This document shows positions 34,710 through 46,456 of a stretch of DNA of 64,000 bases, in pieces. The stretch spans positions 434,001 to 498,000 of the forward strand of contig JAEHOE010000018.1 of the NCBI GenBank assembly GCA_016858145.1. Reading direction: 5' to 3'. Position numbers and translations under genes: made by a program. The stretch comes from Edaphochlamys debaryana. Its lineage: Eukaryota > Chlorophyta > Chlorophyceae > Chlamydomonadales. Below the pieces are notes generated by a model. It searched no databases and was not told the origin of the DNA. It saw nothing but the letters and a program-made list of their open reading frames with translations. How positions within the stretch are numbered: position 1 is the first letter of the stretch; each line of letters starts with the position of its first letter.

Positions 34710-37700
34710 TCACCGCCCTGCCAATACCATGACTGAGGCGCATACGACAGCCACAGCGGCTGGACAATACCAGAAATGGTGGAGCCGATCGCCTTGCTCC
34801 ATGGCCCGCCCACACGGACACCTCGCCACGTTCTCAGTTCCTAACTGGCTCCGGTGCATGCCAAATCCCGGGAAGCCATCCATCGCCAGCCTCCACAAGG
34901 GCTCTTTATTGCCCGGATCCCACTTAATGCCCCACAACCTCGGCCAAACCGCTTTCAGACTTGCCACTGCTTCTGCTGATGCCGTGTCTGTGCCGTACGC
35001 CTCCTGAATGTAAAGTGCATGCTTCCGTGCTAGCTTAACCCGAGCCGGTCCCAATTGCAAGTGCGTGGCCAGGCTAACTGTCATCTTTGCCAAGCTGACG
35101 TCCTCCCAGCCTATGCCCCTGGCAATGTTCGCCCAAGCCTCTTCTTCCCCTGGGGCGGCCGCCTGATCGTCCACCCCCCGTGCTGCTTCGGCCCACCCGG
35201 CCGGGAGCCGGCTAATAAGCGCGCCCAGGCGCTGTCCCATGTCTAGTCCATTGCGGAGTGCTTGCGGGAGTGCTCCCACCTGCGTGCCCAAAATGCTCTG
35301 TACTACCCTTTCGGTATATGACCTGTTGATCTGGGCCCTCGCCCGTGCGAGAGCCCGGCCTATGCTGCCCTCCAGCCCGTGCATCCCTCGGATGCGCTCA
35401 AGCTCATCTAGGCAGCGGACTGCCGTGCCTACTGTCCGCAGTCCCGGAACCGCGAACAGATCTGTGAACTCGCCTTCGAGGCCCCAGCTTGGGGCGTTGT
35501 TGTCGATGTTCCCCGCGGGCAGGGCTGGGTTGCCCCAAAGCGGTGCATTGTAGACCCAGGCTCCGGCTGGCATGGGAGCAATCACTTGGGCCCGGGGCAG
35601 CAGCGCTAGCGCGCCTGCCACGCGCACCAGTGCTGGTGAGGTTGCGCGTTGGACTGTGGCCCCCAAGATGCGGAGACCGATCGACGAGGTCGGGCGCCGC
35701 ATTGTCAGGAGGCAGAGCGGGTGTGCTGCTGGGTGGGTTGAGCGGAGCAGGGAGACGAGCGGCGCGGTCCACGGCGGGCGGTAGCGGAGGAGGCCGCAGG
35801 CGCCCAGAATGCCACGGACTGCCGCACTCGCGTGCCTGGCGCCAGTGTGCTCGACGAGGGGGAGCAGGCCAAAGCCGCCAACTGCCGGGGAGAGGTACAT
35901 GCAGCTCGTGGGTGCTCCTGCGGGCAGTGCGTTGGGGTTGTCCCTGTATCGAGCAGGCGTCATGTTGCGGTCGGTCAGGGCCGCCACCGTGCCCACTAGG
36001 TGCTCTGTCGCCGTACGAGGGGGTAGGCCGTTGTGCTGGCAGTGGTAGAGGAGGGTGCCCAGGCCGTAGGCGGACAGGCATGAGGCAACGCCGAAGGCTG
36101 AGAGGCCCATCCTCGCGATCAGAGTCAGGCGGCTGAGGAACTTGTCCAGCAGGGGGGGAGGGAGGGGAGTGGCCGCCGTTGGTTGTGTGGAGAACGTGAC
36201 GCCAAGGGTGCGTGCAGAGGCGGCGAGGTGGAGGCCGGCAACCTGCTCCGCAGCCTGGGGTCCGGGGGGGGGATGCTGCTGGAGGGCCGGGGGCGGCGGC
36301 GTGCCGATGCGGAGGAGCTCGCACTTTCCCACGTTGAGGCGTTGGCCTGACGCTGCTGCGAAGGTGTCCATGGCGCTCATCAGGGCGGAGACGAGGGCGG
36401 GGGATCGCAGGATCTGTCCGTAGTCATCTGCATACTGGCTGGCTGTGAGGCGCGTGTTGGCTAGGGCGAACCCCAGTTCAAGTCGCTTGAAGAAGGAGAG
36501 CAGGGCTTGTCCGGGGGCCAGGTAGAGAAGGGGGGCCAGCGGGCAGCCCTGTCGTACCCCAGCTGTAACGGCCTTATAGCTGGAAAGCTGACCGTTGACC
36601 AAGGCAGCCGATCTGGTGCCCGTGTAGATCAGTCTGACCCATCTAAGAAAGCCATCGCCAACCCCCAGAGCATCCAGGCAGGCGAGGAGGAACGGCCTGT
36701 CCACAGTGTCGTACGCTTTGTGGAAGTCGAGGAAGGCTATGAGGCCCGACTCGCCTGATTTGCGCAAGGACTCAGCGAGCAGCTGCATGAGGAGGATGTT
36801 GTCGGAGATGAGGCGAAGGGTGAGGAAGGCGGTCTGCTCGTTGTCAATGGCCTCCACGAAGGCGGGGAGGAGGCGGCGGGCGAGGACGCGGGCAAGGAGG
36901 CGGTAGTCCGTGTCCAGGAGGGCGATTGGGCGGTACATGGCGGCGACAGCTGGGTCCCCGCCCTTGTGAAAGCACGAGATCACTGCGTCCAGAAAGCCTG
37001 CTGGGGTCGACTCGGTGGTCCCAATGGCGGTGAAGACGTCAACAAGGATAGGGGTTAGCTGTGCTGCGTACGCCTTGTAGAGATCCATGGGGATGCCATC
37101 TGCGCCGGGGGCAGTTCCGGGCCGGGCGCCGGCAATAGCTGTGGCTACCTCCTTTGCCAGAACCTCCGCTGCCCCCATCTCGGCTACACAGCTCGGCGGG
37201 CAGCGGTTGCCGGCTGCACGTAGGGCGTGTAAGACCTGTGCGCGGGCTTCTGGGTCGGCAGCTGCGGCTGTGCTGACTCTGCTCCAGAACTCTGCCATCA
37301 CCTCAGGTAACTCTTCGGGATTGGTTGCCTGGGACCCGTCAGGGCGCTGAAGCTGTCGTATGACGCAGCCACCTGAGACGGGGCGGATTAGTCGTGTGAT
37401 GGCTGGGCAGGGGCGCTCCCCAGTCCGGAGCCAGGCTTGACGTGCGCGGCGGGCCCATGGTGCTGCGGCGCGGAGGCTGGCGGCGGCGGCAGCTGCGCGC
37501 GCGGCGGCCGCTGCTGACGCGGCGCTGAGGTCGCCCGCTGCTACGGCTGCAAATGCTGCGGCTTCTGCTTGGGCAGCCGCCTCTGCTTCTGCAGTTGCCT
37601 GCAGGCGGCGCTGGCGGGCCATACGGTTGAGTCGGTTGCAGCTGATGAGGAGGGAGCGCTTGAAGCGGGTCCACCACTGCAGGCACTCGGCGGGCGTGGT

Positions 37701-38642
37701 TGGGCGTGCGGCACTCGCTTGTATAAGCCAGTCGCCAAACTGGTCTCGCAGGTCGGGGTGATCCAAGAAGTGGAGGCGGGCTCTTGGGAGGCCCCGCCCG
37801 GGGGGCCGTGCCGTATCAAGGGGGTTGATGTAGATGGAAACCAGCCGGTGGTCAGAGGGGCGGCCTGACTCCACGCGGCAGGTGGGCACGTGGGCCGCCA
37901 GGGGACTGGAGGCGAGAAGGCGGTCGAGGCGGGCGGCGCTGGCGCCGTTGGTGAACGTGTATGCGCGCTGCTCGGGGTGAAGGGCACGATAGACGTCAAC
38001 GAGGCCTGGGCAGAAGGTGGAGAAAGTTGCTGTGGTGGCGGCATCGTCGGGGCGCCCATGCGCCGAGATGCTGTCCAGGGCGGGGTTGGGGACGAAGTTG
38101 AAGTCGGCTGCTAGGAGGTGGGTGCTCGTGGCTGACAGACTGGGGCCGAGGACAGTCTCAATAAAGCAACGTTGAGCTGAAGGGTTGGCGGAAGGAAGGT
38201 AGGCGCAGGTCAGCGTGAAGCTGTGGCCACCCCATCGTACTGGCAGCTGCACAAGTCGGCCCTCTTTGTCGGTCGTTGAAGGAGCCACAGGCACTTGTAG
38301 AGCTCCTCCAGTTATCAAGGCTTTACGTATCAGGATGGCGACGCCGCCGGCTGGGCCGCCCCGTGGCCCCTGGCCTGCCGGCGACCAAAAGGATTGCCAG
38401 TCGCCCACGTGGAGCTGGGCTGCAATGACGCTCATCTGGGTCTGCACCCAGTTGGTCTGCGCTGCTGGGAGCTTAGTCTCTTGTAAACATACTACGTCAA
38501 GCCGCTGCCTCGCCCACTGCTGCATGAGGGCGGTAAGGCGATCCAGCTGACGGTTTCCACCCCCCAAGATGCCTCGTACGTTGTGGGTTGCGACCCTGAG
38601 CGGTGGGAGTCCCGCTCGCTCCCGAGGGCGGCGCCCGGGCAT
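34710..38642 (-). CDS. Non-LTR retrotransposon ORF2: endonuclease and reverse transcriptase
   Basis: An intact 1,310-residue ORF2 of a LINE, L1-like in organisation. It nicks the genomic target and reverse-transcribes its own RNA there. The N-terminal apurinic-type endonuclease shows VATHNVRG, CLQETKL, a DFNFVPNP motif and SDHRLV near residue 262. Reverse transcriptase motifs include QTAFLTLRLISDN, FLDFHKAYDTVDR, GVRQGCPLAPLLY and the catalytic YADD near residue 737. A C-terminal zinc-knuckle-like cluster (CPCGRAMEQG...HHFWYCP, about 1270-1295) is typical of L1-like elements. The ATG follows the stop of the upstream ORF1 fragment with no gap (TAAATG), which fits termination-reinitiation. Inserted between kinases K1 and K2 and opposite to both. 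The intact frame suggests recent insertion. Confidence 0.95.
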   Translation of the reverse strand: MPGRRPRERAGLPPLRVATHNVRGILGGGNRQLDRLTALMQQWARQRLDVVCLQETKLPAAQTNWVQTQMSVIAAQLHVGDWQSFWSPAGQGPRGGPAGGVAILIRKALITGGALQVPVAPSTTDKEGRLVQLPVRWGGHSFTLTCAYLPSANPSAQRCFIETVLGPSLSATSTHLLAADFNFVPNPALDSISAHGRPDDAATTATFSTFCPGLVDVYRALHPEQRAYTFTNGASAARLDRLLASSPLAAHVPTCRVESGRPSDHRLVSIYINPLDTARPPGRGLPRARLHFLDHPDLRDQFGDWLIQASAARPTTPAECLQWWTRFKRSLLISCNRLNRMARQRRLQATAEAEAAAQAEAAAFAAVAAGDLSAASAAAAARAAAAAASLRAAAPWARRARQAWLRTGERPCPAITRLIRPVSGGCVIRQLQRPDGSQATNPEELPEVMAEFWSRVSTAAAADPEARAQVLHALRAAGNRCPPSCVAEMGAAEVLAKEVATAIAGARPGTAPGADGIPMDLYKAYAAQLTPILVDVFTAIGTTESTPAGFLDAVISCFHKGGDPAVAAMYRPIALLDTDYRLLARVLARRLLPAFVEAIDNEQTAFLTLRLISDNILLMQLLAESLRKSGESGLIAFLDFHKAYDTVDRPFLLACLDALGVGDGFLRWVRLIYTGTRSAALVNGQLSSYKAVTAGVRQGCPLAPLLYLAPGQALLSFFKRLELGFALANTRLTASQYADDYGQILRSPALVSALMSAMDTFAAASGQRLNVGKCELLRIGTPPPPALQQHPPPGPQAAEQVAGLHLAASARTLGVTFSTQPTAATPLPPPLLDKFLSRLTLIARMGLSAFGVASCLSAYGLGTLLYHCQHNGLPPRTATEHLVGTVAALTDRNMTPARYRDNPNALPAGAPTSCMYLSPAVGGFGLLPLVEHTGARHASAAVRGILGACGLLRYRPPWTAPLVSLLRSTHPAAHPLCLLTMRRPTSSIGLRILGATVQRATSPALVRVAGALALLPRAQVIAPMPAGAWVYNAPLWGNPALPAGNIDNNAPSWGLEGEFTDLFAVPGLRTVGTAVRCLDELERIRGMHGLEGSIGRALARARAQINRSYTERVVQSILGTQVGALPQALRNGLDMGQRLGALISRLPAGWAEAARGVDDQAAAPGEEEAWANIARGIGWEDVSLAKMTVSLATHLQLGPARVKLARKHALYIQEAYGTDTASAEAVASLKAVWPRLWGIKWDPGNKEPLWRLAMDGFPGFGMHRSQLGTENVARCPCGRAMEQGDRLHHFWYCPAAVAVVCASVMVLAGR

Positions 38643-39017
38643 TTAGATGAGGTCGCCCGAAGCCACCTCCGCCCAGCTGGCAGCGAGGGAGCGGCGCGCC
38701 GGGATGGCGTGGCCTCCACCAGCGTCGTCCAGGTCCGTCTCCGAGGGCAGCGGCACCCTCGTCTTTTTCCCAGGGGGGCTCGAGCCGGTGCTGCCGCCGC
38801 CCCTGCCGTTCTTGCCGCTGAGGCGGCCTGTGGCCCCGCCCCGTGCAGGGCCGCGGCCCCTGCCCGCTCCGCCCCGCTGGGGTAGCGCTAGGGCCGCCAG
38901 CGCCGTGATCTGCTCGTCGTCGCCCTCCGGGTCCACGGCGGCGGCGGCACGCAGCAGGCCCGGCGGCAGCTGGCCGTCGTCTCCCGCCCCAGCCGCGGCG
39001 TTGGGCGCGCCGCCCAA
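38643..39017 (-). pseudogene. LINE ORF1, 3' portion only
   Basis: A Gly/Ala/Arg-rich reading frame of about 124 residues (listed from a TTG codon) ending in EVASGDLI and a TAA that abuts the ORF2 ATG. The frame stays open upstream to a TAA near 39135, but no ATG lies between that stop and the listed codon. The copy therefore appears to lack its ORF1 start, consistent with 5' truncation on insertion. The low-complexity sequence with GRGRGPARGG is compatible with an RNA-binding ORF1 protein. Alternatively the true start could be reached by splicing. Confidence 0.6.
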
Positions 39018-40102
39018 GTCCGCCTGCCCGTCGGCTCCCGCTGGCTCCTCGTGGGCGGCTGGGTCCGGGCAGCAGTATGTCCCGACCGGCCGATGGGATG
39101 CGTTCCGTGGTAGTAATTCACATTCCTCTTATCATACTTGCATAAGTTAGGTGGAGTAAGGACCTGGGGGGCGTCGGCATAGCACTCGTGAGCGCCGTGT
39201 CCGGGACGGTCCGGGAAACCGGGGGGGGAGAGGCAGAACCCTCAGGAGGGCAGGGTTCGCACCATTTGTGGCAACGTCGGTCGGAAGGGTGAGTGGAGCG
39301 GAAGGTGGTGGCGTTGCGTCCTATGCATATTGTAAAGGCCGTGCCATGCGGAAGTGCCTGCCCCCACGGTCACAGGCTCGCAGCCCGGTTACGTCGGGCG
39401 CAAGACGCGAACTCTTACTGTGCGGCCGCAGACGAGTCGGCATCGCCCAAGATGCCTGAGTGCTTAGGCGAGACCTCTCCTTGCAGGCAAGGCTGCGCGT
39501 TGAGCGCGGTGAACGATGCGGAGTACACGCCCAACGAAATTACTTCAAATCGTACTTCAACTTGTGGCCTTCCAAAGCGATCCGGGCGCACGACGTGTCA
39601 AGCTTAGCGGGGGGAAGATAGTGGGGATTTGCATGTAGCTGTTATAGATAGCCAGGACTGAAGCACACTCCGCCGAGCGCGTGTGCGTTCTGGAAGGACT
39701 GCGACCGCGAGGAGGCCGCGCTTGCGCCTTGCGCAGACCTGCAGTATTTCCATCATCAACAACTAGTATGAATGCAGGCAAGTGCGCAGGACAGGGGTCT
39801 TGAGCATGCATGCCATCGAGGGCAGGCCTTGGTTTGGGGGCGGCCCGCCGGCGCTGGGTGTGCTAGCTAGGGTCTCCTTGTCAGCTCCGCTGTAAGTCTC
39901 GTCGGAGCCGCGCCAAAAGCTCACAGTCGTAAGGTCGACGTGACCACGAAAGCCACCCGCCCACGCCACGCGCGGGCCCAGAGAAAGCAGACTGTGATGC
40001 TTTGATGCTACTGCTGATGGCCAAGCGGAAGCCTGCCACTAGGTCGCCTGGACTTCCGTAACACCTCGTCGCCCCCGTGCGCCCCCATGTGGTACGTTGC
40101 AG
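39018..40102. other. LINE 5' junction and K2 upstream region
   Basis: No gene is supported. The LINE probably ends around 39130-39170. The remainder should contain the promoter and the unidentified first exon of kinase K2. Confidence 0.45.
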
Positions 40103-43100
40103 GCCTACGACTACATAGAGACTGCCGGAGAAGGCGCGTATGGCGCAGTCTGGCGATGCCGGGAGCGCGCCACAGGGCGACTTGTCGCTGTCAAAGGCTT
40201 CAAGCAGGTGAGCGTGGCGTGCTGCAGTGGGCCCAGCTTCCGCCCCTTAGCCAATGAGGCCAAGACCCGCACGGCAGAGCACGAGTCAGCGGGGTAGGCT
40301 TTGTCGAAGCGGTTCGACGACCCAGCCAACCTCAACCGACCGGTAGACCGCACCCTCACCACATCTGAACCGCACGGCTCAACCCCCGCCGCCGGGGCTG
40401 CGAAGAGCGGATCCGGGATGGGCTTGCGTACCAGGCAATTCACCGACCTACAGAACCCTCGCGCGTCACACCCCTGCTGCGCTCACAGGCCCACGAGGAT
40501 CGAGACATCCTGCGCCTGGCGGTGCGGGAGGCCAAGGTACTCGGGACCCTGGATCACCCCAACCTGGTCAAGCTCCTTACAGCCTTTCGGTCCAAGACCG
40601 GGCGTGTGTACATGGTATTTGAGTTCGTAGGCCCCAGCCTGCACGACCAGCTGGACCTGCAGCCCACCGGCCTGGCCCCCGCAGCCACCAAGCTGCTGGC
40701 GTGGCAGCTGCTGAGCGGGGTGGCGTACCTGCACGACAAGAAGGTGGGGCGGGGGGTGGCGGGGGCAAGCAGGGGTGGAGGGTGGGAGGAGGGAGGTGAT
40801 GCGGAGCCTGCGTGCCCGTGACCCTACCGGCTTCCCCCGCCCTGGCAGGTGCTCCACCGCGACATCAAGCCCGCCAACGTGCTGCTGGATCCCGCAACCG
40901 GCGTCGCCAAGCTGTGTGACTTCGGCTTCGCCCGCCCCACCAAGTGCGGTCCCCGTGAGGTCGACAAGTTCACCAGCTACTGCGTCACACGCTGGTACCG
41001 GGCGCCAGGCGAGTGGGGGCGCCCAAGCAGCGGAAGGCGGGAGAGCAGCCCAGTTCAGGCTGCGAGTCTAACGCCCTCTTCCTCCGCCCCTTTGCCGACC
41101 CTCAGAGGTTCTGGTCAGCGATCACTACGGAGCAGGCGCCGACGTGAGTTGGTGAACTGCTGGCACCCGCGGAGGTGCCCTGTCTGTGCTCCCTCGCTGC
41201 CCTGCTGACCCTGCATGTGCCTTCCTACCCTCCCTTTCCTCCGCAGGTGTGGAGCCTGGGCTGCACCATTGCCGAGATGGCCACGGGCAGGGCGCTCTTC
41301 CCAGGTACGTGCAAAGGGGCACTCCCAGGTCCTGTCGCCTGACCTCCATTCCTGCGCCGCGCTGTTCCCGGGTAAGCGCACTTTCAGGCTTTGATGCATG
41401 CTACACGTTGCTTAATGCCTTCGTCGCATATGCACTTTATCCCCGTTGTTCCGTGCCTTTCCTCCCCGCAGGCACGTCCACCGCCGACCAGCTCTGGCGC
41501 ATCGTGACCTGCCTGGGGCCCCTGGCACCGCTCCAGGCCGCTCGGGCACTCGTAATCCCCAGCCTGTCCGTTTTCGCCACCAGCCCCCCGCCCCTCCGCA
41601 AGACGCTCCGCCAGCGGCTTCCCGAGCTGGAGCCGCGTCTGTTTGAGCTGGTGGAGGCGTGTCTGCGCCTGGACCCCCGGCACCGGCCCACGGTGCGCGA
41701 GCTCCTGGCGATGCCGTACTTCTGGGACGTGCGCGGGGCGGCGGAGGGCACGCCCGTGGCTGCCCTCATCGACGCAGGGCAGATCGATGACAGTGCTGCT
41801 TTCCGCACGAGCGAGACTGCAGCAACTGCCACTCCACAGGTCGCTGCACTAGCTCCTGCTGGCCCCCTCACAGCTCAGGCGGTCCAGGACTCCCAGCCTC
41901 AAGCCGGCCCGGCTACAAATGCAGACGCCATCTCGGTTGTACGCGATTCGCCCACGCCGTCGCCCGCGCCAGCTGCCCTTCGGGCTCATGCCGGTGCGGC
42001 GGCAGAGGCAGAGGCTCCGCCACTCAAGCAGCAGGCTTGGGCGGCCTCTGCACCGATCAATGCCACGCTTTCTGCCCCTGTCGCTCCCCGCCGGCAACCA
42101 CCTCTGGCGGCCCCAGCAACACTGGTCGTCCCTCCTTCGGTGCCCATTGCCCCTGACGGGTCGGCCGTTGCCGCGGGCGGGGCTGCCGCCGCCGTCTGCT
42201 CCGGGGTGTTGCCCCTGGGTACGCCTTCACCCGAGGCGTCGCACGAGGGTAGCAGCGGTCTGCTGGGCCCACGGGCCCTGGCCCAAGTCCTCGCTAGCAA
42301 CTACAATGGCGGCCCAAGCAGCGCCTCACCCACCGGCGGCCGCCCCAACGCCGCGGCCCTGGCGCTGCAGCTCCAACTCCAGCTGCAGCAGTACCGCTAC
42401 GCGTCCTCGTCCTGCGACGCGTCAGCGTGTACGGCAGCCTGTACGGCGCCGTACACGGCGAGCTCGTACAACAGCGCCTCCCCGTCGACTGTGCTGACGT
42501 TCGCTGACGCTGCTCTCCAGGCGGCGCTTCAGCGGCAGGACACCGCCGGCTCCGCGGCGGGCTCGTTCTCCGCCGGTGCAGGCGGTAACAAGCGCTCGGC
42601 CTCCTCTTCGTCGGCCAAGTGGCAGTACCTTCTCCGCCGCATGGGAAGCAGCACGCTCGGCGGCGCGGAGGGCTGGCCCGAGGTCCCCACGCCCAAGGGC
42701 GCCCCGCCGCTGGCCTACGACCCCAACTGCGGGCCGCCTCCCCACGTGCGCCCGGGGGCTTCGAGCCACGCTGTGAGCGTCAGCACGGCTCGGTCCCAGA
42801 GTACGTCGGGTGCTGCCGCGATGCCCACCGCCCCTGCAGCGCTGCTGCGCCCGCACACAGCCCAGGCCTCCAAGCCGCAGCCCCCGTCACACTCAGCACG
42901 CCTCGCAGGGCAGATCCGCCGCGCCGCCAGCACCCTGGGGGCAGTCACCGCCACCGCCGTCACGGCGCCAGGCGCGGAGCGCGTGCAGCGGGCGGTTAAC
43001 GTGCGACCCCACGGCGGCGTGGTCAGCCGCGCCCTGATGCAGCGATTCGGCACACGGCTCTCGGCCCCTTCCGCCGAGCCAGGCGGCGGACACGGCGGGG

Positions 43101-43900
43101 GCGTCGTGTCCGGTGTGTGGTGCAGTGAGGAGCTGCCGCCGCCGCTGGCATATTCCGATGACGGCCCTGCGGGCAGCGTGATGTTGCCTTACATGTCCCT
43201 CCCGCTGCCGCTGACCTTCGCCGCGTCCCAGCGGCTTTCCAACCCTGGCGCGCCCCCCAAGTTTCGCGTGCCGGCGTGCGTGCCCTCAGTTCTAGAGGAG
43301 GACGGCGAGGGCGAGGGCCGCACCAATGAGACGGAGCTCTCGGCCGGCGGCGGCGTGGGCGCACCGGGCAGCGGACCACACGGCCCGGGCCCGGTCCTGC
43401 GGCCCAGCGGCGTCAGCGTTCCGAAGCCCCGCGAGGCCCAGCGGCCGCTGCCGCTCGCGGCCGCTGTGCTGGGGCCGACCCGTGCTGGTGTTGCACGCCC
43501 GGGCGGTGACGCAGGCGTTGGGGGAGCGGGCGGCCAGGCGATGGGCGCGCAGGAGGGCATAGCACCACAGCCCGCCGCTGCCAAGCGCCCTCCCGCTGGA
43601 CCAGGCTCGGCCGCATGCCCGGCCATCGAGCTCCCGGCGCCGGCCGCGGTCGTGAGCGGGTCGGCAGCCGGAGGCGCGGCTGCCAGCATGGACCTGGGGG
43701 CTGCAAGCTCGGCCGATACAGTGAAGAAGGACGGCAGCCGAGCCGGCGCTGAGGGCCTGGCGGCGGCCATGGGGCGGTGTGGAGAGGCTGGTGGCCTGGA
43801 CTCGGGGCCCGCCCCTGGCTGCCTGGGCCTGGGCTTGATCGGCTCCGCAGCCAAGATGCTGCGCGGACTGCTGCGGAAGCCGTCGGTTCCCGCTCCTTAG
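40103..43900 (+). CDS. CDKL-like protein kinase K2 (first exon not found)
   Basis: Paralogue of K1 with the same intron positions. Exons: 40103-40207, 40489-40743, 40849-41008, 41106-41143, 41247-41304, 41472-43900; about 1,014 residues visible. All catalytic motifs are present ([48 protein letters not shown]). The segment [16 protein letters not shown] matches K3-K5 better than K1. The tail shares [13 protein letters not shown]...PHVRP and [13 protein letters not shown], and ends in a short basic segment ([15 protein letters not shown]). The first listed codon follows a canonical acceptor (TACGTTGCAG); the nearby ATG at 40087 is out of frame, so the start must be in an upstream exon. The frame is also open through the last two introns, so retained-intron transcripts could still encode protein. 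TTTAATAAAAG follows the stop. Confidence 0.86.
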
Positions 43901-44620
43901 AGGTTTAATAAAAGTTACCAATGCTCACGCCCGGCTCGCAAGCCGGCGGCTTGGCCTAGCGGCCGGCGCTAGCACATGTTTCACGTGAACCCAAGTCATG
44001 ACAAGAACCCAAGAGACCATCGTGAATGGACGGTGGAATACGTGAACCTCCCTGACCTTATAGCCAGGGGCTTGCCTGGATTGGCCGTCCTGCTTAGAAC
44101 CTAATCCCTTTGGGGAACTACTAGCGCCCTAAATGCCCTCGACGAGGGTTGCCTAGCAGCGGCGAGAACACCGCCTGAGGGACCAGCCTAACCCGAGCCC
44201 AACTCTGTCCATGCTCATGTGTGGCACCGGCCTCGACTGCACTGCTTACATTATCTTCCCTCCTCTCGCCGTGTGGGGAGCATGTGGCCTAAAGCGATGT
44301 GGGCTTTAATGTGACAACAGAAGCAAGTACGAATGAGGTCAATTCTCCCTAATCCTGCTGCTGGCCGTGCGAGAATGCCCGGTCGGTAGCCAAGTAGCCT
44401 CCGTGCTTCCCTCCTGCCGCTTGAACTATTACGGGCGGCAGGGGCTGGTGGCGCTTGAGTTCAAGCCTTGTGTTCGGGGGAATGCACGGAGTTATCTGTT
44501 GTCTGTGCCAATTACTAGCAACTGCTCGTGCACCGATGTCGCTCGTGCGAATGCTTTTAGCTTTTACGCTGCTGTGCTGCTAGCCGGATTCGTCCAAGTG
44601 CGATCCACCATGGCGCAAGA

Positions 44621-44839
44621 GGCGGGATACCGAGATCGATGGGGGGTAGGCATTGGGGTCATCAAAGCGCCGGCGTCTAAATGGCGGGCTGGTGGTGGAG
44701 AGGGTTAGAGGGCCTCCTTGGAGCCACACTCGAACATTGGGCCCCCTGGTTGGGACAACGGGGCTCAGCCCTCTTCCTGCCTTCGGGCAGCCACCCTTGT
44801 CTGAATGGCGGAATACCAAGATCGATGGGGGGTAGGCAT
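44621..44839. repeat. Pair of about 33-bp direct repeats
   Basis: Copies at 44621-44654 and 44807-44839 share GAGATCGATGGGGGGTAGGC (first copy) with two mismatches overall, separated by about 150 bp that includes a CCTTCGGGCAG hairpin. They could be the ends of a small non-autonomous element or a solo repeat remnant. Confidence 0.7.
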
Positions 44840-45000
44840 AGGCGGGGGCATGCTTCAGCGCCGGTGCCAATAAATCCAAAGCGGGTGGACGGGCCGGTAG
44901 CGGCTGCCGCTTGCAAATGGGGGGCTAAATGGGATTCATTACCGCCCAGTCAAGGGTGACGTTGTTGCGGTACACGCCGGGAAATGGGTCGGCAGACCCT

Positions 45001-45045
45001 TGATGTGGGTCAGGGGTGGTGTGGGTCACCCCTGATGTGGGTCAG
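45001..45045. repeat. GATGTGGGTCA repeat cluster with inverted GGGGT/ACCCC
   Basis: TGATGTGGGTCA appears twice, with a related GTGTGGGTCA between. The intervening CAGGGGTG...CACCCCTG can fold back. Confidence 0.7.
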
Positions 45046-46392
45046 CTGCTTTCACGCAGGTCTACATCGTGCTCGCTCGATAGCGCTAGGGAAAGTACTG
45101 CGTGCTGAGGGTCATCATTTGGGCACCGGTCAAGGCCGTGAAGCGATTGCGGTTGTCGTGGTGCTTAGGATGGGCCCCCAGGCACGCTTCTTGCGTCGAT
45201 AGGGATACATGAATGGTGCTAGTCATTTGGCTGATGTGGGTCTCGTGTGGCTGGTGGGCGGAGAGGCAGGGAGAGGCGGACTCTTACGGGGCCCGCAAGC
45301 TTAAAGCTGCAACGTCCCAGGCGCTTAACAGGTTGGTAGGTGGGTGGCATGCCGGTGGATGGCGTGTCGGGCCGAGCGCACGGTCGGGGAGGGGGGGACG
45401 AGGAAATATAACAGCATGGTGTTTTAGCTGGACGAGGTATCTGGCCTGTGGGGACTGGACCTAGAACCGGCAGGTCTGTGGCTGTATGTAATGACAGCTG
45501 CATCGACGTTGGGCCGGCTTACTCTGAGGACCCGCATGTTGGAGGCTTGCCAAGGCTTAATCAAGTAGCTATGTACTGCTTGCCCAAGGTTTCTTGATGC
45601 CGCGGGAACGCGCGTTGCTGCGGGTGGCAGAATCCTTCAGGGAAACGTTGCTAGGTGTGATGAGCCGTGGGGTCATGCAATGTCGTGGGGAAGGCAACCA
45701 CACTCGTCGTCGGGCATGCCTGAGATGCTGGGTGTTGTAACTACCATACACAAGTATATCACAACATAACCGCCACTCCCGCCCCAAGCCCCCACTGCTG
45801 GCAACACACACACGCACCCGACCCCGGGATGGGACGGGCTTCGAGCACCTCACACGAGCGACGAGCAGCCGTTCACGCACTACCCAGCGGCCGCCAAGCA
45901 CGCTCACATACTACATGACACTTAAGAGGCGCGACAGCTTGACGCTTTGCGCATAGTACATGGCGCCATCCAATAACTGACGTCAGTCCACCCCGCACAA
46001 CCGCGTCCGCCATCCAGTGGCATGCCCCATGCGCGGCGTCCCAAGGAGCCCATCTGTCCAGACTGCGTGCGCAATGCATAAACCCTGTACTGCTTAGGAG
46101 AAATGCCGTGCGTGGGTCAAGCCCCACCAAGCATGAGCATGCGCGCAGAGGCCGCCCCGGTTAGGCCCCGGTCCGCCGGTGGACATTACGTTATGCTGGG
46201 GGCGGCCCCACTGGGGCTGGCAGCCCCGCCAAGGGGCTTCTCTCGCATTGCCCTCCTTATCCTCCCGATCCTCCCAGCCATTGCCTCCGAGCAAGCTCAA
46301 GCTGTGTTCATCATCAGCATCCATGTCCAGCATCCCACCCCAAACCTTCCTTCACCCGCCGACCCTTGAAACCCCGTGGAAACCGGCAGCAA

Positions 46393-46456
46393 TCCTCGAG
46401 GCGCAGGAAAGCAACAAAGTGCCCTCCTCGAGGCGCAGGAAAGCAACAAAGTGCCC
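46393..46456. repeat. Exact 32-bp tandem duplication
   Basis: Two perfect adjacent copies of a 32-bp unit starting TCCTCGAGGCGCAGGAAAGC and ending AAAGTGCCC. Intergenic. Confidence 0.9.

Noticed and set aside
41186..43900. A 904-residue frame starting inside a K2 intron
   Set aside because: It begins upstream of the VWSLGC exon within intron sequence and lacks the catalytic HRD and DFG motifs. It is the K2 3' part with two retained introns.
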